A stretch of 64,000 nt of DNA from positions 1-64,000 of the forward strand of contig NW_027418148.1 in NCBI RefSeq assembly GCF_009905375.1. The letters run 5' to 3'. The stretch's first letter is position 1. Each line of letters opens with the position of its first letter. Made by a program: the position numbers and the translations under genes. A model generated the notes under the pieces. The model was not told the origin of the DNA, did not search any database, and saw nothing but the letters and a program-made list of their open reading frames with translations. Positions 31,485-45,147 of this stretch are shown piece after piece. The DNA comes from Apium graveolens. Lineage: Eukaryota; Streptophyta; Magnoliopsida; Apiales; Apiaceae.

Positions 31485-32790
31485 AGTAGGTGGAATATAA
31501 GTATTTAATCCAGCATTCATCATTAGAACCATGCTTTGATGTGCACTCATTTGGATGTTAAAGTGTAAGCCCATGTACAACCTTCAACTTTAAATCTAAA
31601 CTTTTATTTGAAATCTCACGCTTGAAAATTAACACAATCCCTTAACTTGAGACCATTTTTCTCCACACCCTAGTTCAACGTGGTCTTGGTTGAACTGGGA
31701 CAAGGGGAATGGTTTTATACTTGATTTTGGAGATGTTAAATTTCTGAAAAAGGAACAATATTTTTTTTGTCTATGCAGCTCATTATTTTCACCTAAATTT
31801 CAAAACATGGGTAAGGCAGCTATCTCTGGGGCTCATTATTTTCACCTAAATTTTAGTGCCTCTCACTTCAGTATTTTCACTTCAAATAAATTTCATTGAC
31901 TGCTCCGTGAAATGGTCATCCCATACTCACACTAGATTTTTTAAATTTGAAATTCTACAAAAAAAATACATATACAAAAAAAACTAATAGTCACTTGTAT
32001 TTCAAGTATATAAGCTACTAAAATGAAAAGAAAATCAACTCAAAATTTATTATATTCTGTGTCAAAAACTCATATAACTGTAATCTTTTATCAAAAATAT
32101 AAATTTTTGTTTCTAACCGAAAATACTTGCATAGGTAGAACGTTCAAAAAATGATGTCCCATGTAGTAAGTAGGTGATTCAACATTCTAGAGGCAAATTC
32201 TTTGTAAAAATCTATATAGATTGGAATAGACAGTTATGGAAATTAAAAAACTTAATTAAGGATGTGATTAGTCACATAATAATAATGAGAATTTTTATTT
32301 ACGGTGATGTTGTTCGCGACCTAGATTAGATTTAGTAAGCAATATAGTTACCCATATGTGGTTCCTTAGATTTAATCTATAAAAAACCTATTTTTTCACA
32401 ATTCAATGATGTAAATAAATTTGTTGCATGAAATTAGCGTAATAAAGATTAACTTAATTTATTATTATTAGTGGGATTTAAATATAATCTAATAGATATG
32501 GAAGAGAGTTTTATTTTTTTAACCTATGTGTTGTATTTTCTAGTGATTAAAATCAACAATTCTCATTAATGTGAATTATTTTCTCAAACTCTCTATTTGT
32601 TATGGCATTTTCATTGTTTAAAGATTCAATTTTTTTTGATATTAGAAATAAATATATTTCAAAAAAAAAAAATTAGTTACGTGGAGTGTTTTAAAATATT
32701 AAAATATAGAAAAAATACTATATATTTGTAAGTATACAATCACTTGTACTTCAAAGTTTAAATTCAATTTATTTTTTGATAAATCGGACA
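31485..32790 (+). repeat. Diverged direct repeat A'
   Basis: This is the partner of repeat A, offset about 2.48 kb, without the MITE-like insertion. Open frames such as 31,690-31,899 have no counterpart in repeat A and are not supported. Confidence 0.75.
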
Positions 32791-32850
32791 TAATATGAGT
32801 ATATGAACTAAACTTAATTTAATATATATCATACATCTATACGTCAATCA

Positions 32851-34319
32851 ATTGGGAAGACCATGTAGGTCTATGTTGATGACAAGTTAGTCAAAAGCCT
32901 AGCCAAGACCAATAATGTTAATCATCTCAGAAAGGCATTCAAAGTGCTGAATCACCACAAGATGATGTTAAACTGCGTGAAGTGTGTTTTTAGTGTTGGG
33001 TCAAGAAAATATTTGGGTAACATGGTCTCAAAGAAGGGAATGGAGGAAGACTAATCAAATGGGCAGCTGACAGGAAAAATCGCAGCCCTAGGGAGGTTCA
33101 TCTCCAAGTCTCGAGACAAATACCTGCCCTTTTTCAAAACCCTGAAGAAGGTGAAGAATTTTAAGTTGATAGTTGAGAGCCAAAAGGCCTTTGAACAGTA
33201 GAAGAAATACATGACTAAGGCTCCATTGCTGGCCAAACCTAGTCCAAAGGACACCCATATTTTTACCTCGTGGTATCTTAACAAGTCGTGAGTGCACTCC
33301 TGGTAAGGGAAGAACAGAAGCTCCAAAAACCTATCTACTATGTAAGAAAAGTACTCCATGGAGCAGAGTTGAATTACTCTACAACTGAGAAATTCACACT
33401 TTCCCTCATAACAGCCTCTAGGAAGCTACGGTCGTACTTCTAGGCACACAAAGTAGAAGTTCTGACAGACCAACCCTTGAGAAGCATTCTTCACAGCCAT
33501 AAAGTGAGTGGAAGGCTAATAAAAAGGGCAATTGAGTTTGGAGAATTTGATATCAAGTATAAACCTCGGACAACCATCAAGGCTCAGGCATTAGCAGACT
33601 ACGTGTTCGAATGCACCATTAATGATCAAGAAGTCGGGGGGCAAGAGATATTAACCCTAGAAGGAGGAGAGAAGGATAAAGAAGAAGACTTGAATTTAAA
33701 GGAGTATTGGGTTTTCCATTTTGACGGAGAGTCCAAACCAAAATCTAGTGGTGCAGGCCAAGTCTTGCAAAGTCCAGAAGGGTTTATGATCGAATATGAT
33801 TTGAAGTTGGACTTCTCATCTATGAACAACGAAGCGGAGTATGAGGCTTTGATAGCCGGATTAGGCTTAGCCAGAGCTGTGAGATCTAGAAGCCTTAAAA
33901 TTTGTTGAGATTCCAGGCTCGTTGTTGCCCTAGTCAAAGGGAAGTTCCAAAGATGATGCCATGGATAAGTACCTAAGTGTCGTGAAAGGAATATTGACTC
34001 AATTTATTGAATGGTAGGCGGAACATGTAACAAGAGAGGAGAACACAACATCTGATGCCCTTTCCAAGTTCTACTCACCTAAAATTGAAAACTATCCAAG
34101 AATTGTCTACTTCCAAGTCCTAAAGACCCCGATGATTCATGCTTTAAACCTGATAGCACCAATTGGTTTGACTAGTTACTGGATTGACCCCGTCGAGAAC
34201 CACCTTAAGACAGTTTGGCTCCCGGACGATACCCAGGAGGCACACAAGTTATCAGTATGAGCATTGAGGTACTCTCTAATTGATGGTTTTTTATACAAGA
34301 GGTCTTTCGTAATCTTATA
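32851..34319 (+). pseudogene. Ty3/gypsy (Tat) pol remnant: RT, RNase H and second RNase H
   Basis: The homology starts abruptly inside RT: VYVDDKLVKSLAK at 32,868, LRKAFKVLNHHKMMLN, KYLGNMVSKKGMEED. Next come QLTGKIAALGRFISKSRDK, the RNase H region (RSILHSHKVSGRLIKRAIEF, ALADYVFECT) and, from about 33,700, EYWVFHFDGESK...NNEAEYEALIAGL. This second, archaeal-type RNase H is a mark of the Tat lineage. The frame at 33,477-33,908 is open; elsewhere there are many stops. The 5' part (gag, protease, early RT and the 5' LTR) is missing. The coding sequence is interrupted at 34,320 by a CACTA transposon and resumes at 39,037. Confidence 0.9.
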
Positions 34320-35255
34320 TTTCACTACACCATAAGTGGGTCATTGTAATGCATAAATGGTGTACAATAGGCCCAAAAAGTGTTACATTAGGTCAATTGT
34401 AACACCAATGGGCGTTACGTATATGAGCATTGCAATAGATACCCTAATATAACACTTCACTGATCTATTGTAAAAGAGAAGAAAACGTTACAATTGGCAA
34501 CTACTGTAACACTAAAAGTCCCAAATGTAACGCAAAATGAGTGATACATTAAGTTCGATCAAGATTGCAAACATGGACCCATATGTGGGTCCCACATCCT
34601 ATTATAACAGTCTGTTTTATCTATTGTAACACTAATTTTTTGTAATTAAGAAACACTAGCATATGTAATATAACACTATATGTAAACATATATTACACTA
34701 GAATAGTTAAATGTAACATTTATTTTTAATTTTTTTCAAATATATACTTCATTTAAAGAACAAACCCATGTTTAATAAAATATCAAATTTGCATACATGA
34801 GTCTCAATTTTTCGAACCAAACTATTAAATAATAGTCTCAATTCTCCAAACCATACCACTACAAAAAGAGTTTCATCTCTAACACCAACAACTACAGCAT
34901 AACATCCAAGCTATCCTTGGATAGGAAAAAACTACTCTTCAACTATCCTTGGATATAAAATTATACAAAATAAGCAGGCAGAGAAACACTTTTTTCCCTT
35001 CTACACTTTTCTGATCTGCATACAAAATAACCAGGCAGAGAGCTACTTGTTCTTCCTCATTCACCATTCCTTACTCATGTACACAAGTCACACCAAATTG
35101 CATAGAATCAATACAAAATGCATTTTGGACATAGACAGGGGAAATGAGGATTTTGTAATAGATGCTAGCTACGCGAATTAAATTAAAATATACTAAAAGA
35201 AAAATATGTAAGAATCACACACAACTTATTTAATTTGGAAAATGCTACCTACTTG

Positions 35256-35342
35256 GGAAGTCCTTTTTTCAACTTGTATTGCTCCTCTACAGACCACTCT
35301 ACATCCAAGCCTGCTTCGTGCTTGAGGCTTGGCACTGAATCA
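35256..35342 (-). pseudogene. Captured exon fragment resembling a SANT/Myb-like plant protein
   Basis: The minus strand reads VPSLKHEAGLDVEWSVEEQ and ends YKLKKGLPK before a donor-like gtaggt. The WSVEEQ...L pattern resembles the start of a SANT-like domain in a plant protein family of unknown function (DUF3755-like). One exon-sized block only; the family call is tentative. Confidence 0.35.
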
Positions 35343-35750
35343 ACAAGAAGAGAACTAGAAGTACACATGCAAAAAGTTCAAAAAAAAGGGCCCATGATGC
35401 ACTTATCTATAATTTATTCTAAAACCTATGCTAAGTATGCCCTAAAGCAATAAGACCTACATTAGTAACGCAGTCATTTTGCAATATGAAAAAACTTTAA
35501 CACTTATGGTAATGCTACCACTTACATGCTATATTATAATAGCTGAAATATAAGCTAAATGGTCTGATTGAATCCACTTCTGACTAAAAAATATTTTTGA
35601 TAACGTAGAAAACATTTGAGTGACAATAAATTAACCTTTTTACCCTAATTTGATTTATATCCTAAGCCACTGTACATTACTCATCCATTATCAAGATAAC
35701 TATCTAAACACCTTCCATTAAATTTTGACAATGAAATAGATATTACAGCT

Positions 35751-35829
35751 AACCTCGCTCAAACTTCCTGTTGTCAATGTCTACACTAATAATTCGTGAA
35801 GCACCAGCTGCTTTGGCACCCTCAGCCAC
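35751..35829 (-). pseudogene. Captured ADH3-like exon (NAD-binding segment, downstream part)
   Basis: The minus strand reads VAEGAKAAGASRIISVDIDN then RKFE, with a ccag acceptor before it and gag/gttag after it. This is the part of the Rossmann fold that ends with the acidic residues binding the NAD ribose in class III alcohol dehydrogenase. Confidence 0.75.
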
Positions 35830-35863
35830 CTGGTATGTGATACTTATATGATTATAAAATTTA

Positions 35864-36025
<162 letters not shown>

Positions 36026-37279
36026 TTAAGGCTTTTAAATTTTTAATCACAAATTTTAATAATTGTACAGATAATGCATGTTTTGGTATATATAGTATAG
36101 TTAATACATATACTAGAATTAGACTTATGATCATATACCGAGACTAGAGGGATGGATGACCTGAAAATGAAAAAGTCCCAAATTTGAGAAAATAGAAAAC
36201 CTTTAAAGCTATATACACTAACACACACGACTCATGAACAAGGAAACAAGCACCAAGATAAATCTATTCTATTTGTGAAATTATTACTATATAGGTAACT
36301 GATTAAATTTTGGTCCCCGGCAGGCCAGCTCCTTCGTAAATTGTATATATACTAGTTCAAATAAAAGGTAAAAGAAGGCAGCATATACATTAAACTACAT
36401 CTAACAATAATTTTTTTGTCTCCCTGTACTAGGTTTTTTCCCTTGTTGAATATGTTTATGCATTGGATCATGCAACACAACGAATCACAAAAATACTATC
36501 ACACCTCCCTTTTCAATAGTTTTTCTCAGTAACTCAATATTTTTTCTCCATAACTCTATGTCTCCCATGTCTCTGAATTGTTGGCTATGAAACACTTCGC
36601 ATCTGAAAATTTAACATTTCCCACCAAACAGAGGTGCTCAAATTGAAGACAATACTACATTGGTTTGTGTATGATGCTTAGGTGAGTTTGCTAGAAAAAC
36701 TAACAACTACACACTGTAACAGGTGACTCGCAGCCATAACAGCACATACGCCAAGTTAGTACTGTAAACTTTCTTTTTCTTCTGCTTGGAGAAGCCTAAA
36801 CATGACTGCATTTACAAACATTTTACTAATGTGCATATGAAATATCAGATTCGGAGCAAATGGAATGAATTAACTGTTAGTAAAAACTAAAGACCAACTC
36901 AAGAGTTCAGGGGAAATTAATAATAAAATCATTAGCTGTCACTACAAGATGTAGGTAACGTAAGTAGATTGGGAATTACTAGAATATCGAAGGTATATCA
37001 TTTAGGAAAAATGCATCAAGGTAAACAAGTTTGAACTACATGGAGATAAACGCAAATATTTTATAATCTGAAAAGAAGTCTTTTTTACATGGATTGGAAG
37101 AATTGAAGTTACCTAAACATCGGATTTTGAAAATGATTCTCTGGCTCTCTATTATAGAGTCCACATATAAGCGAGAATTGGAACGAGTGGCACAAAGTAT
37201 AGCACATTTTGCCTCACATTCAGGGCACTTGTTGTTATCTCCAACATTCTTTTGAGAGAAGGATATACCAATTGGCTTC

Positions 37280-37563
<284 letters not shown>

Positions 37564-38378
37564 TCAAATAAAAATATTTGAAAATTAAAGTAAATAATGT
37601 ATAAATTCTTTTCACAAAAAGGTATATGATTCACTTACAAGAGTAAGCTTCAAGACAGAAGCCCTTGATGGTACGCTCTCCAAGGTTTACTCGACTCAAA
37701 AAGTCATTGATACTAGAATACAAAAACAATATTAATGCCCATACATGTCTACAGAATTTTGAGTAAATGAATTACAGTAATTCATGGTTAACAACAATCC
37801 ATCGTACTAGACGGGTAGTATGTAAAACACAAACATCATTTATAACATCAATCTGCACAACATCATTCCTAAAAATACCTGTAAGTCGTACACAAACACT
37901 TTAAAATACACAGCATATAACGTATCATTTAATATACATAAGGAAGTTGTTAGATACAGATTTCATTCCAAACTATATAAATTTAACACAAACGAAACTC
38001 GAAAGCAGCTAACCTGCGTAGTCTTGCCACCCTTAGTCTCTCCAAATAGACAAAGTCATCTTTCAGAGAGTCTGATTCTCCTTGAAGGCCTTAAAACTCA
38101 TCTTTCTGATGCCAAATAGGCAAATTCCTCCTCATCTCAAAAATACGAAAATATTTGTGTGAATATGCCTTTCCATTCCTCATATTTAATCAGCACATTT
38201 GAAATGGCGTCGTTTGTCTTATTGAGCTTTGAGATTGTGTTATCGTCCATCATGCCGAACAAGCTCACTTTTTGCTTTCTTTATGTGCCCATCAAAAGAT
38301 ATGTTTAAAATTTTTAGTTGAATTTGTGAAGAAGAGGGGAAATTGGGTATCTAGGGTTCTGTGGTTGAACCCTAAAAT

Positions 38379-38870
38379 ATGATTATGATAAGGCGGCTTT
38401 TAAATTGGAGCCATAAACATGTGTTTTCAATTAAGAAGTTTTCGATTTGTTCTTCATTTCAATTAACATGTGTTCTTGAGATAATATGTGGTAGGAGAGA
38501 ATTTTCCAGAAAAATAATGTCAAAGAAAGAGACTAGATTCAAGTATTTTGTCAGGAGAAATTTACTAACCCGTGTTTTCGTTTACGAGGTAAATATACCT
38601 CCCAAAGTTTCACTAGTACTAATGTCTAATTTCTAGTCTTTTAATATTTAATTTTTTCTTTTTTGTTTATTACAACTAATTATTTAATAAATGTAAAATA
38701 GAAAAAATATCTTGTGTATTAATTTACATTAAGTTCTAAATTTTTATATTTTATTACATGCTAAATTTTAGAGTCATGAATAATCTAGAATATAATTTTA
38801 ATTATAGTTTTTGATAAAATATTCACTTTAGTACTTTTAAAAAATTGAAAAGTAATTAATGTAACACCAG
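38379..38870. other. CACTA interior without recognised genes
   Basis: An 85-residue plus-strand frame (38,379-38,636) has no recognisable motif. The block at 38,020-38,330 on the minus strand (LKDDFVYLERLRVARLRR; MMDDNTISKLNKTNDA) may be another captured fragment of unknown origin. Confidence 0.3.
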
Positions 38871-39036
38871 ATGCTGGTGTTACATGTCGTGCAACATCGG
38901 CATCTCTCTACAACACTAGCTTTATAGCTATTGTAACACTAATTGAGAGGTGTTAAAATAGGACAAAATATTCTTGACTAATGTAACGCTCCTTGTAATA
39001 CTTAGATTACAGTATCCCACTTATGGCATAGTGTTT

Positions 39037-40112
39037 GAAGTTCTTAAGACCTCATGACGCAGAAGAGGCATTGAAGGAAGCCTATGAAGGGATTTTAGGA
39101 CAGGACTTGGGGGGAAGGGGCCTCTCTCAAAGATAACCTAGCTGGGGTTTTACTGGCCAACAATATTAGCCGATGCAAAGGCTTATGTGAAGAAGTGTTA
39201 TAGATGCCAGAGGTACGTTCCTGTAGTTCGACAGCCCCCAAAGAGGCTTACGTCCATTAGCTCCCCCATCCTCTTTGCAATAAGGGGAATGGACATACTA
39301 GGTCCCTTTCATGTAGCATCGGGACAAAGGAAGCTCATCACGGTCGCCATCGACTACTTCACTGTGTGGATTGAGGCCAAAGTATTGGCCAAGATAACCA
39401 CCAAGAAAATTTCTCAATTTTTCTGGGAGAATGTGATATGTCAATTTCGAATCCCACGCATCCTTGTTACGGATAATGGGTGACAATTGGACAATGAAGA
39501 GTTTAAGCAGTATTGTAATGACAACAGCATAGAACTTTTATTCACCTCAGTTGCCCATCCCCGAGCAAATGGGAAAGCAGAGGTTGCTAATCGGATCATC
39601 CTTGATGGGCTCAAGAAGAGGGTCAAACGCCCAAGAAACACATGGGTGGATGAATTGCTACCTATACTCTAGATATGTCGTACTACTTGCAAAGTTACAA
39701 CTAAAGCTACCCCATTCATGTTGGCCTACGAAACCGAGGTAGTTGTGCCCCTTGAGATCACCCACTGATCACCGAAGGTTGAAGCTTATGAACTGAAAAC
39801 TAATGAAGAAGGAATGAGGTTCGCTCTCGACCTTATTGACGAGGTCTGACACAAAGCCGATGCCCATAATGCAGAGCATCAACACATAGCCTCCCTCTAC
39901 TATATTAGAAGGGTTAAAGAGAGGTTTTTCCAGCAAGAAGACTTTATTTTAAGGAAGATTGAGGCATCATGAGTTGGAGAGAAAGGGACGTTAACCCCGA
40001 ATTGGGAAGCACCAAAGACACTAGGATAGAAATCCTACAAGCTGGAGACTTTGGGCGGTTATGAGGTCCCCCAAACATGGCATGCATCAAATCTAAGGGT
40101 TTATCATTTCTA
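39037..40112 (+). pseudogene. Ty3/gypsy (Tat) integrase remnant
   Basis: Resuming after the CACTA element: EALKEAYEGILGQDLGG (the zinc-binding neighbourhood), KCYRCQRYVP, the core domain GMDILGPFHVASGQRKLITV...IDYFTVWIEA (first catalytic Asp as MDILGPF), RIPRILVTDNG (second Asp), and FTSVAHPRANGKAEVANRI (catalytic Glu in KAEV). The C-terminal part ends TWHASNLRVYHF. Stops after TDNG, after ELLPIL and in the C-terminal part make it non-functional. It integrated retroelement DNA in its active form. Confidence 0.92.
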
Positions 40113-40498
40113 GTACAAGAAGCTTATGTTTCTAGTACTTAGCAATATTTGTAGTAATAAGGTCGATAAAACCATTTCTACTATATATAAAGGTTGAACC
40201 CATTTTTTAGGATATTATCTATCTATGTAAGTTTGTTTTATCATCTTGTCTATCATTTATTTATGTATGAGCACTGGAAAAGTACAAGCCATGAAGGGCC
40301 AAACACTGAAAATAAAAGACAAGTGAATAAACAAGTGAATATTGAATAAATGATAAAAGACCCCGAAGGATTATAAATCAGTCCCGAAGGAAAATTAGGA
40401 AATAAACCCGGAATATCTTAAGGCCACACAGGGCCACGAATTTATAAATCTTAAAACAAAGCCACAAGAAAGGATCTAGGCGATGCAAAGCTGGTAGA

Positions 40499-42585
40499 TT
40501 ACTCCTCAGATGAACCTTCTTCCTCACTCCCATTCTGTGCCATCTTGGTGATCTCTCCGTCATCTTCTTCTCCGCTGGTCTTGCTATCTGAGCCCTACAA
40601 AGAAGATTTGAAGAAACTCTGATTTTGAATCTTTTTCCCCTGAACGGGCTCATGAACCTTCCCATATAAGGGACCTTTGGACAGCGCTTTCCTACTTGGG
40701 CTTCCTCAAGCAGGGGCTCTCCCTTTGGCTTTGACGCAAACAGCTATTTCCCTTAGCCAGATTAGCTTAAGCTAGAGCCGGAATGTTGAGAAGTCACGAT
40801 TGGCCCTGAGTCAGGTGCGTGAGCGACCATAGAAGTGTTAGATGAAGCCCAAGGAATAGGAAAGTGTTCTGGCTAAAAAATGTCAGGATATACACCATGG
40901 ACCTTATTAACGAACGAATTCCAACCTAGTGACATGTTCACATGACGCATCTCGTTATCATGTTGATCCATTAGCTGAAGGAAACTATATATCTGATGAA
41001 AGAGATTAACTATCGCATCCCACTTCATCTTCATCCTCCTAGCGAGGTTATCATGTTGCTTCTGTAGGGTAGCTCTGCTGTCTACAACCACCACAGCCCT
41101 TGACTCCTACTCCTGGGATTCCTCATCCCACTTGTTCTTTATTTCGCTAAGGTAATACTCTATGTCATCAGATTGCATCCTTGAAGAGCTAAGGCATGGA
41201 AATGAGCATTGGCTTGAAAGAGAGTGGGCAAGCATCAAAGAGTTAGTGAAGCTGATTGAACCAATCATAGTAAACTCAAGAAAAGCCCTAAAATAGACTA
41301 GAAAGTTTAAATGAGCTAAAGAAATTTAGCATACCAAGTATAAGGCATGAGCTCCCAGTATATCGGCCTCTAGAAGCTTGTCGGGGTGGTGACCTCGATC
41401 AAGTCAGGAGCTGTGATAGCTCACCTAGACTAGTCCAAAGCAAGTTTCGGACTCCAGATCACAGAGTCTTGGACACATATTCCCCAACCGGGTTCAGAGG
41501 GAGTCTTGTTGTTCCCATCAGAAACCATGACCCTCTTCTTCCCTCTAGAGGACACCTCCAAGAAAACAGGAACCTTAGGAGGAACACGGCTTGCTCCCTT
41601 AGCAGCGTGATTGAGCATTCTCCAAGTGGGCTTGATCCCCTTCTTAGAAAACTTTGCGTCAATGGCATCAGTAGTTGATACAAAATAAAGAAAATATTTG
41701 TATAAGAACAAACTTGTTCAAAGTTGAAGAATGAATAAGTAAAATACGTCAAGTAAATGACCAGTAAGTCCAGCTTCAACTAGCGCTCTCTCGGTCAAAA
41801 CATATTGAAGGTGAGTCCGGCCCTTGTCACTAATAAGAGTGCCTCAGGCATAACACTCGAGAATAGTAAGTTTAAAAATGTGATCGGGATGATCAACTAC
41901 ATTGCCAAATCTAGGAACAAAACTGTTTCCCCAGTCACCGTCTTATAGTTCAAGAATGAAGAATTTCTTGTTTCATCCATGATTAGAATCTGGAAGTGAA
42001 AGTGAGTTGAGAATTCTTGACCAAGAAAATGCTCCTGAAGATGGTAGTGTTTAAGGTAATCCCCAATTGATGGCATATCACTATGAACACAATGATCAAA
42101 GTCCATGCATTTGGATAGAGTTGACAAGGATATGTTATAATCTCTGAAAGCAGCTCCATGATAAAAGTTTGAACGGGAAACCTTAGTCTTGTAAGGATAG
42201 AACTTTTGAACACACATAAACGAGTTGGGCTCTAGTGACAAGTTTGGTCGCTATCACAAGCCGTACGAACTATCATCATAGGAGGGAAGCTATATGTTTG
42301 TTTGATATGCCTGATTTCCCTCTTCATGAGCTTACTAATATGACTAAAAGTGTCAATGTGAACACTAGAAGAGAATTCCTCGGCCAAGTCTTGGAATATA
42401 TTTGACGAGCTAAAAACTGTTGAACAAGGTTTCAAAGATATTGAGTAGTTGAGAAGCATACCTCGCTGTGAACTTGCCTTAGCTCGATGAGCAAGCATCT
42501 CGGACACAGAGGGAGAAGGACCATTGTTCACCCCATAATTCCTGTCGTTTCCATTGTAATAAGGGTCGTTGTATCCTGTAGACAT
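40499..42585 (-). pseudogene. Antisense, intron-bearing gene of the Tat element (copy 2, full extent)
   Basis: On the strand opposite to pol, coding blocks run from the ATG at 42,585 (MSTGYNDPYYNGNDRN) to a stop at 40,499-40,501. Blocks in order: a Gly/Asn/Ser-rich N-terminus ending at ag/gtatgc (about 42,460); a DLAEEFSSSVHIDTFSHISKL block; CQLYPNAWTLIIVFIVIC (about 42,130), resembling the PF04195 'putative gypsy type transposon' family; GTLISDKGRTHLQYVLTERA (about 41,800); DAIDAKFSKKGIKPTWRMLN (41,680s); a charged block with LARRMKMKWDAIVNLFHQIY (41,020s); and an acidic tail GEEDDGEITKMAQNGSEEE. Intervening pieces have donor- and acceptor-like ends. Its place antisense between integrase and 3' LTR suits a Tat accessory gene. 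Function unknown. Confidence 0.65.
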
Positions 42586-43020
42586 TTTCGAGGAGAGCTT
42601 GACTAAAGCTTGAAAAACTTGAAGAAAATAAAACTAGAGAGAACTTGAGAAGTTAGGAATTCAAAAGTGAATAAAAATGAACGCATCCCCTAATTTTTAT
42701 AAGAAAAAGGGGTACCTGCTAAAGAAGGTCACCACTCAGGCTGGTTCACATTTATAGGTTGTTTACAGGGTAAATGCCTACAGACGAATAAAACTACCTG
42801 AAAAAAATAAAAAAAGTGTCTAACTAACGAATAAAAGCACCGTCAGAGCATAATATTGGGGAATAATAGCCGAATTCATGGAGACAATATTGAGTACGGT
42901 TAATTAAAGTTAAGATCAAAGGTTAGAATCTAATTAGAATTAACGATGCTAATCTCCCTAATTAAGTAAATAAATTAGGAAACTTGGAAATGAACTTCCA
43001 AGAAAATGGATTTCAGACAT

Positions 43021-43262
43021 TGGAAGGCTTTTCAGTCATAATAGTCATCGCGATTACTCTTGGAAGAGTGGACTCGGATAGGTAAGATTATATTTGAAGG
43101 CTTTTCAGCCGTGATAGTCAGCGCGGCCAATCTTGGAAGAGTGGACTCGGAAGAGTAAGATTACATTTGAAGGCTTTTCAGCCGTGGTAGTCACCGCGAC
43201 CACTCTTAGAAGAGTGAACTCGGAACAGTAAGATTATATTTAAATACTTTTTATCCGTGGTA
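43021..43262 (+). repeat. 73-74 bp tandem repeat in the Tat 3' region, copy 2
   Basis: Same three to four units as at 1,644-1,885, followed by the same GC-richer and gattagcc-rich blocks (43,420-44,000). Confidence 0.8.
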
Positions 43263-44194
43263 GCCACCTCAACTGAAGGGCCTCCAGAGGAACCACGGCC
43301 GAGTAGAAGACGGCCACCTAATAAAAACATAAGGATTTTTCAAAAATTAAGTCATGGAGGCCACGATCACACCCCCGACCAAGATGGGGGGCATGAGACA
43401 CCCCCCATAGGCCGAGTGGACAAGGCCGAGTGGCCTCCAGGGGAGACCCTAGGCCACCGTCACCTAGACGGCGACGAAAAAAAATAACGGGGTTAAAATT
43501 CTCAACCAAGAGGGGCGTGGTGGCCTCCAGGGGAGATCCTCGGCCACATTCGCATAGATGGCGGTGAAAAAAAATCCAAAAATTCTAGATTTTTTCAGAT
43601 TTACTAAATAGCCCTGATTAGTGAAAATTAGACAAAAATTATCCCCGATTATGGTCAGTTAGCCTCGATTAACACAAATTATCGTGATTTAGCTCTTGAT
43701 TAGCCTATATTAAGGATAATTAGTAACTTGCGCTCAATAATTAGCCCCCGTTAGGGCCAATGAGCTGCCATTAAGGCCAATTAGCGTACTTTACTTCGAA
43801 ATTTGGCTATGATAAGCCTCATTAGCAGTTGTTAACCTGAAATTAGCCCCTGTTAGGGCTGATTAATCGTGTTTAAGGCCGTTTAACCCCGATTAGGGTA
43901 CGTTGTTGGCTTTCACCTTATAATAAACCTTGACGAAGGTTAAAAGGTGATCAACGCCCGACATATAGCCCTGATTAGGGTGGTTTAGCTTCAAACTCTA
44001 TTAAACTAGCCTCGTAAAGGCCTAAAAAGTGAAATATCACTTAAAATGAAGAAGTCACTGTGATTGTGTAGGTCGGTCCATACTTCATAATATGACCGAA
44101 GCCGAGAAGGGGCGAAACTACCTCCTAAGTCGCGATTATACCGTTATACCTTCCACGAAAACTCAAGAAGTTTTCCTGGAAGTTGGGGGGGATT

Positions 44195-44763
44195 TGATAT
44201 GGATGAAAAGTAATCTGTAAAGACACAATTAATGCTGAGTTAATTGTGTCCTAAAGTTGACTAGTCGAGCCCGTGACGCCACTTTCCAAAGAAGGTCGTC
44301 ACGGTCACAGCCTAATATGAGTTTTGATAATCCAAGTAGAGTATGACGGCTACAACTCAAAGTCAGTCGTGTAACCCACGGCCCGAAATCAGCTACGTGG
44401 TAAGCCCGTCGAGCAGACCTGAGAATGAGGTCCACGAGGACACATAAATCAAATCAAACATTTAAACAAATCTCCTAGGAAGGATCCACAATCCACCGTC
44501 TAGGAGAGTCCTACTTACCATCGAAGTAGGAAACTTGTCCACCAACTCTCCGTACCCCAGTCTAACCTTAGACTCAACATCTATATAAAGGGTTCTACCC
44601 ATCAACATAGAACTACGGTTTTGGCTTGATTCTCTACAACACAAAGATACGTAGGCATCTTGCGAGGACAGCTAGTCCCCACCGCGAGAACAACCATTAA
44701 AGCTTGAAGCTCAACAACCCTAGCGTTAATAGTAATCACAATCCTAGTTTTTATTCCACAACA
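44195..44763 (+). mobile_element. 3' LTR of the Tat element, copy 2
   Basis: TGATATGG...CCACAACA, 569 bp, after the polypurine tract ggaagttgggggggattt. TATATAAA lies at about 44,582. Together with 32,851-34,322 and 39,034-44,194 it closes one 5'-truncated Tat element. Confidence 0.82.
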
Positions 44764-45060
44764 TATATATACGTATATATATACATACATAAATAGATAC
44801 ATACATATATACATATATACATACGTACATACATACATACATATATACACACATACATACATATATACATATATACATATATACATATATACATCCATAC
44901 ATACATCCATATTTACATACATACATACATACACACATATATATACATATATACACACATACATACATATATATATACATACATATATATATACTTACAT
45001 ATACACATACAATAAATATATACATAAATATAAATTAATATAGAAACATACACACACGCA
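44764..45060 (+). repeat. (ATAC/ATAT)n microsatellite, copy 2
   Basis: Same array as at 3,387, a few repeat units shorter (for example at 44,805 and 44,960), as expected for slippage or assembly variation. Confidence 0.95.
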
Positions 45061-45147
45061 CACATACTCGTACATTCTTATTTATCATCAATCTATTCAA
45101 TCACTTTTCTAACACATAAACACATTAAATAATTTAAAAAAATTAAC

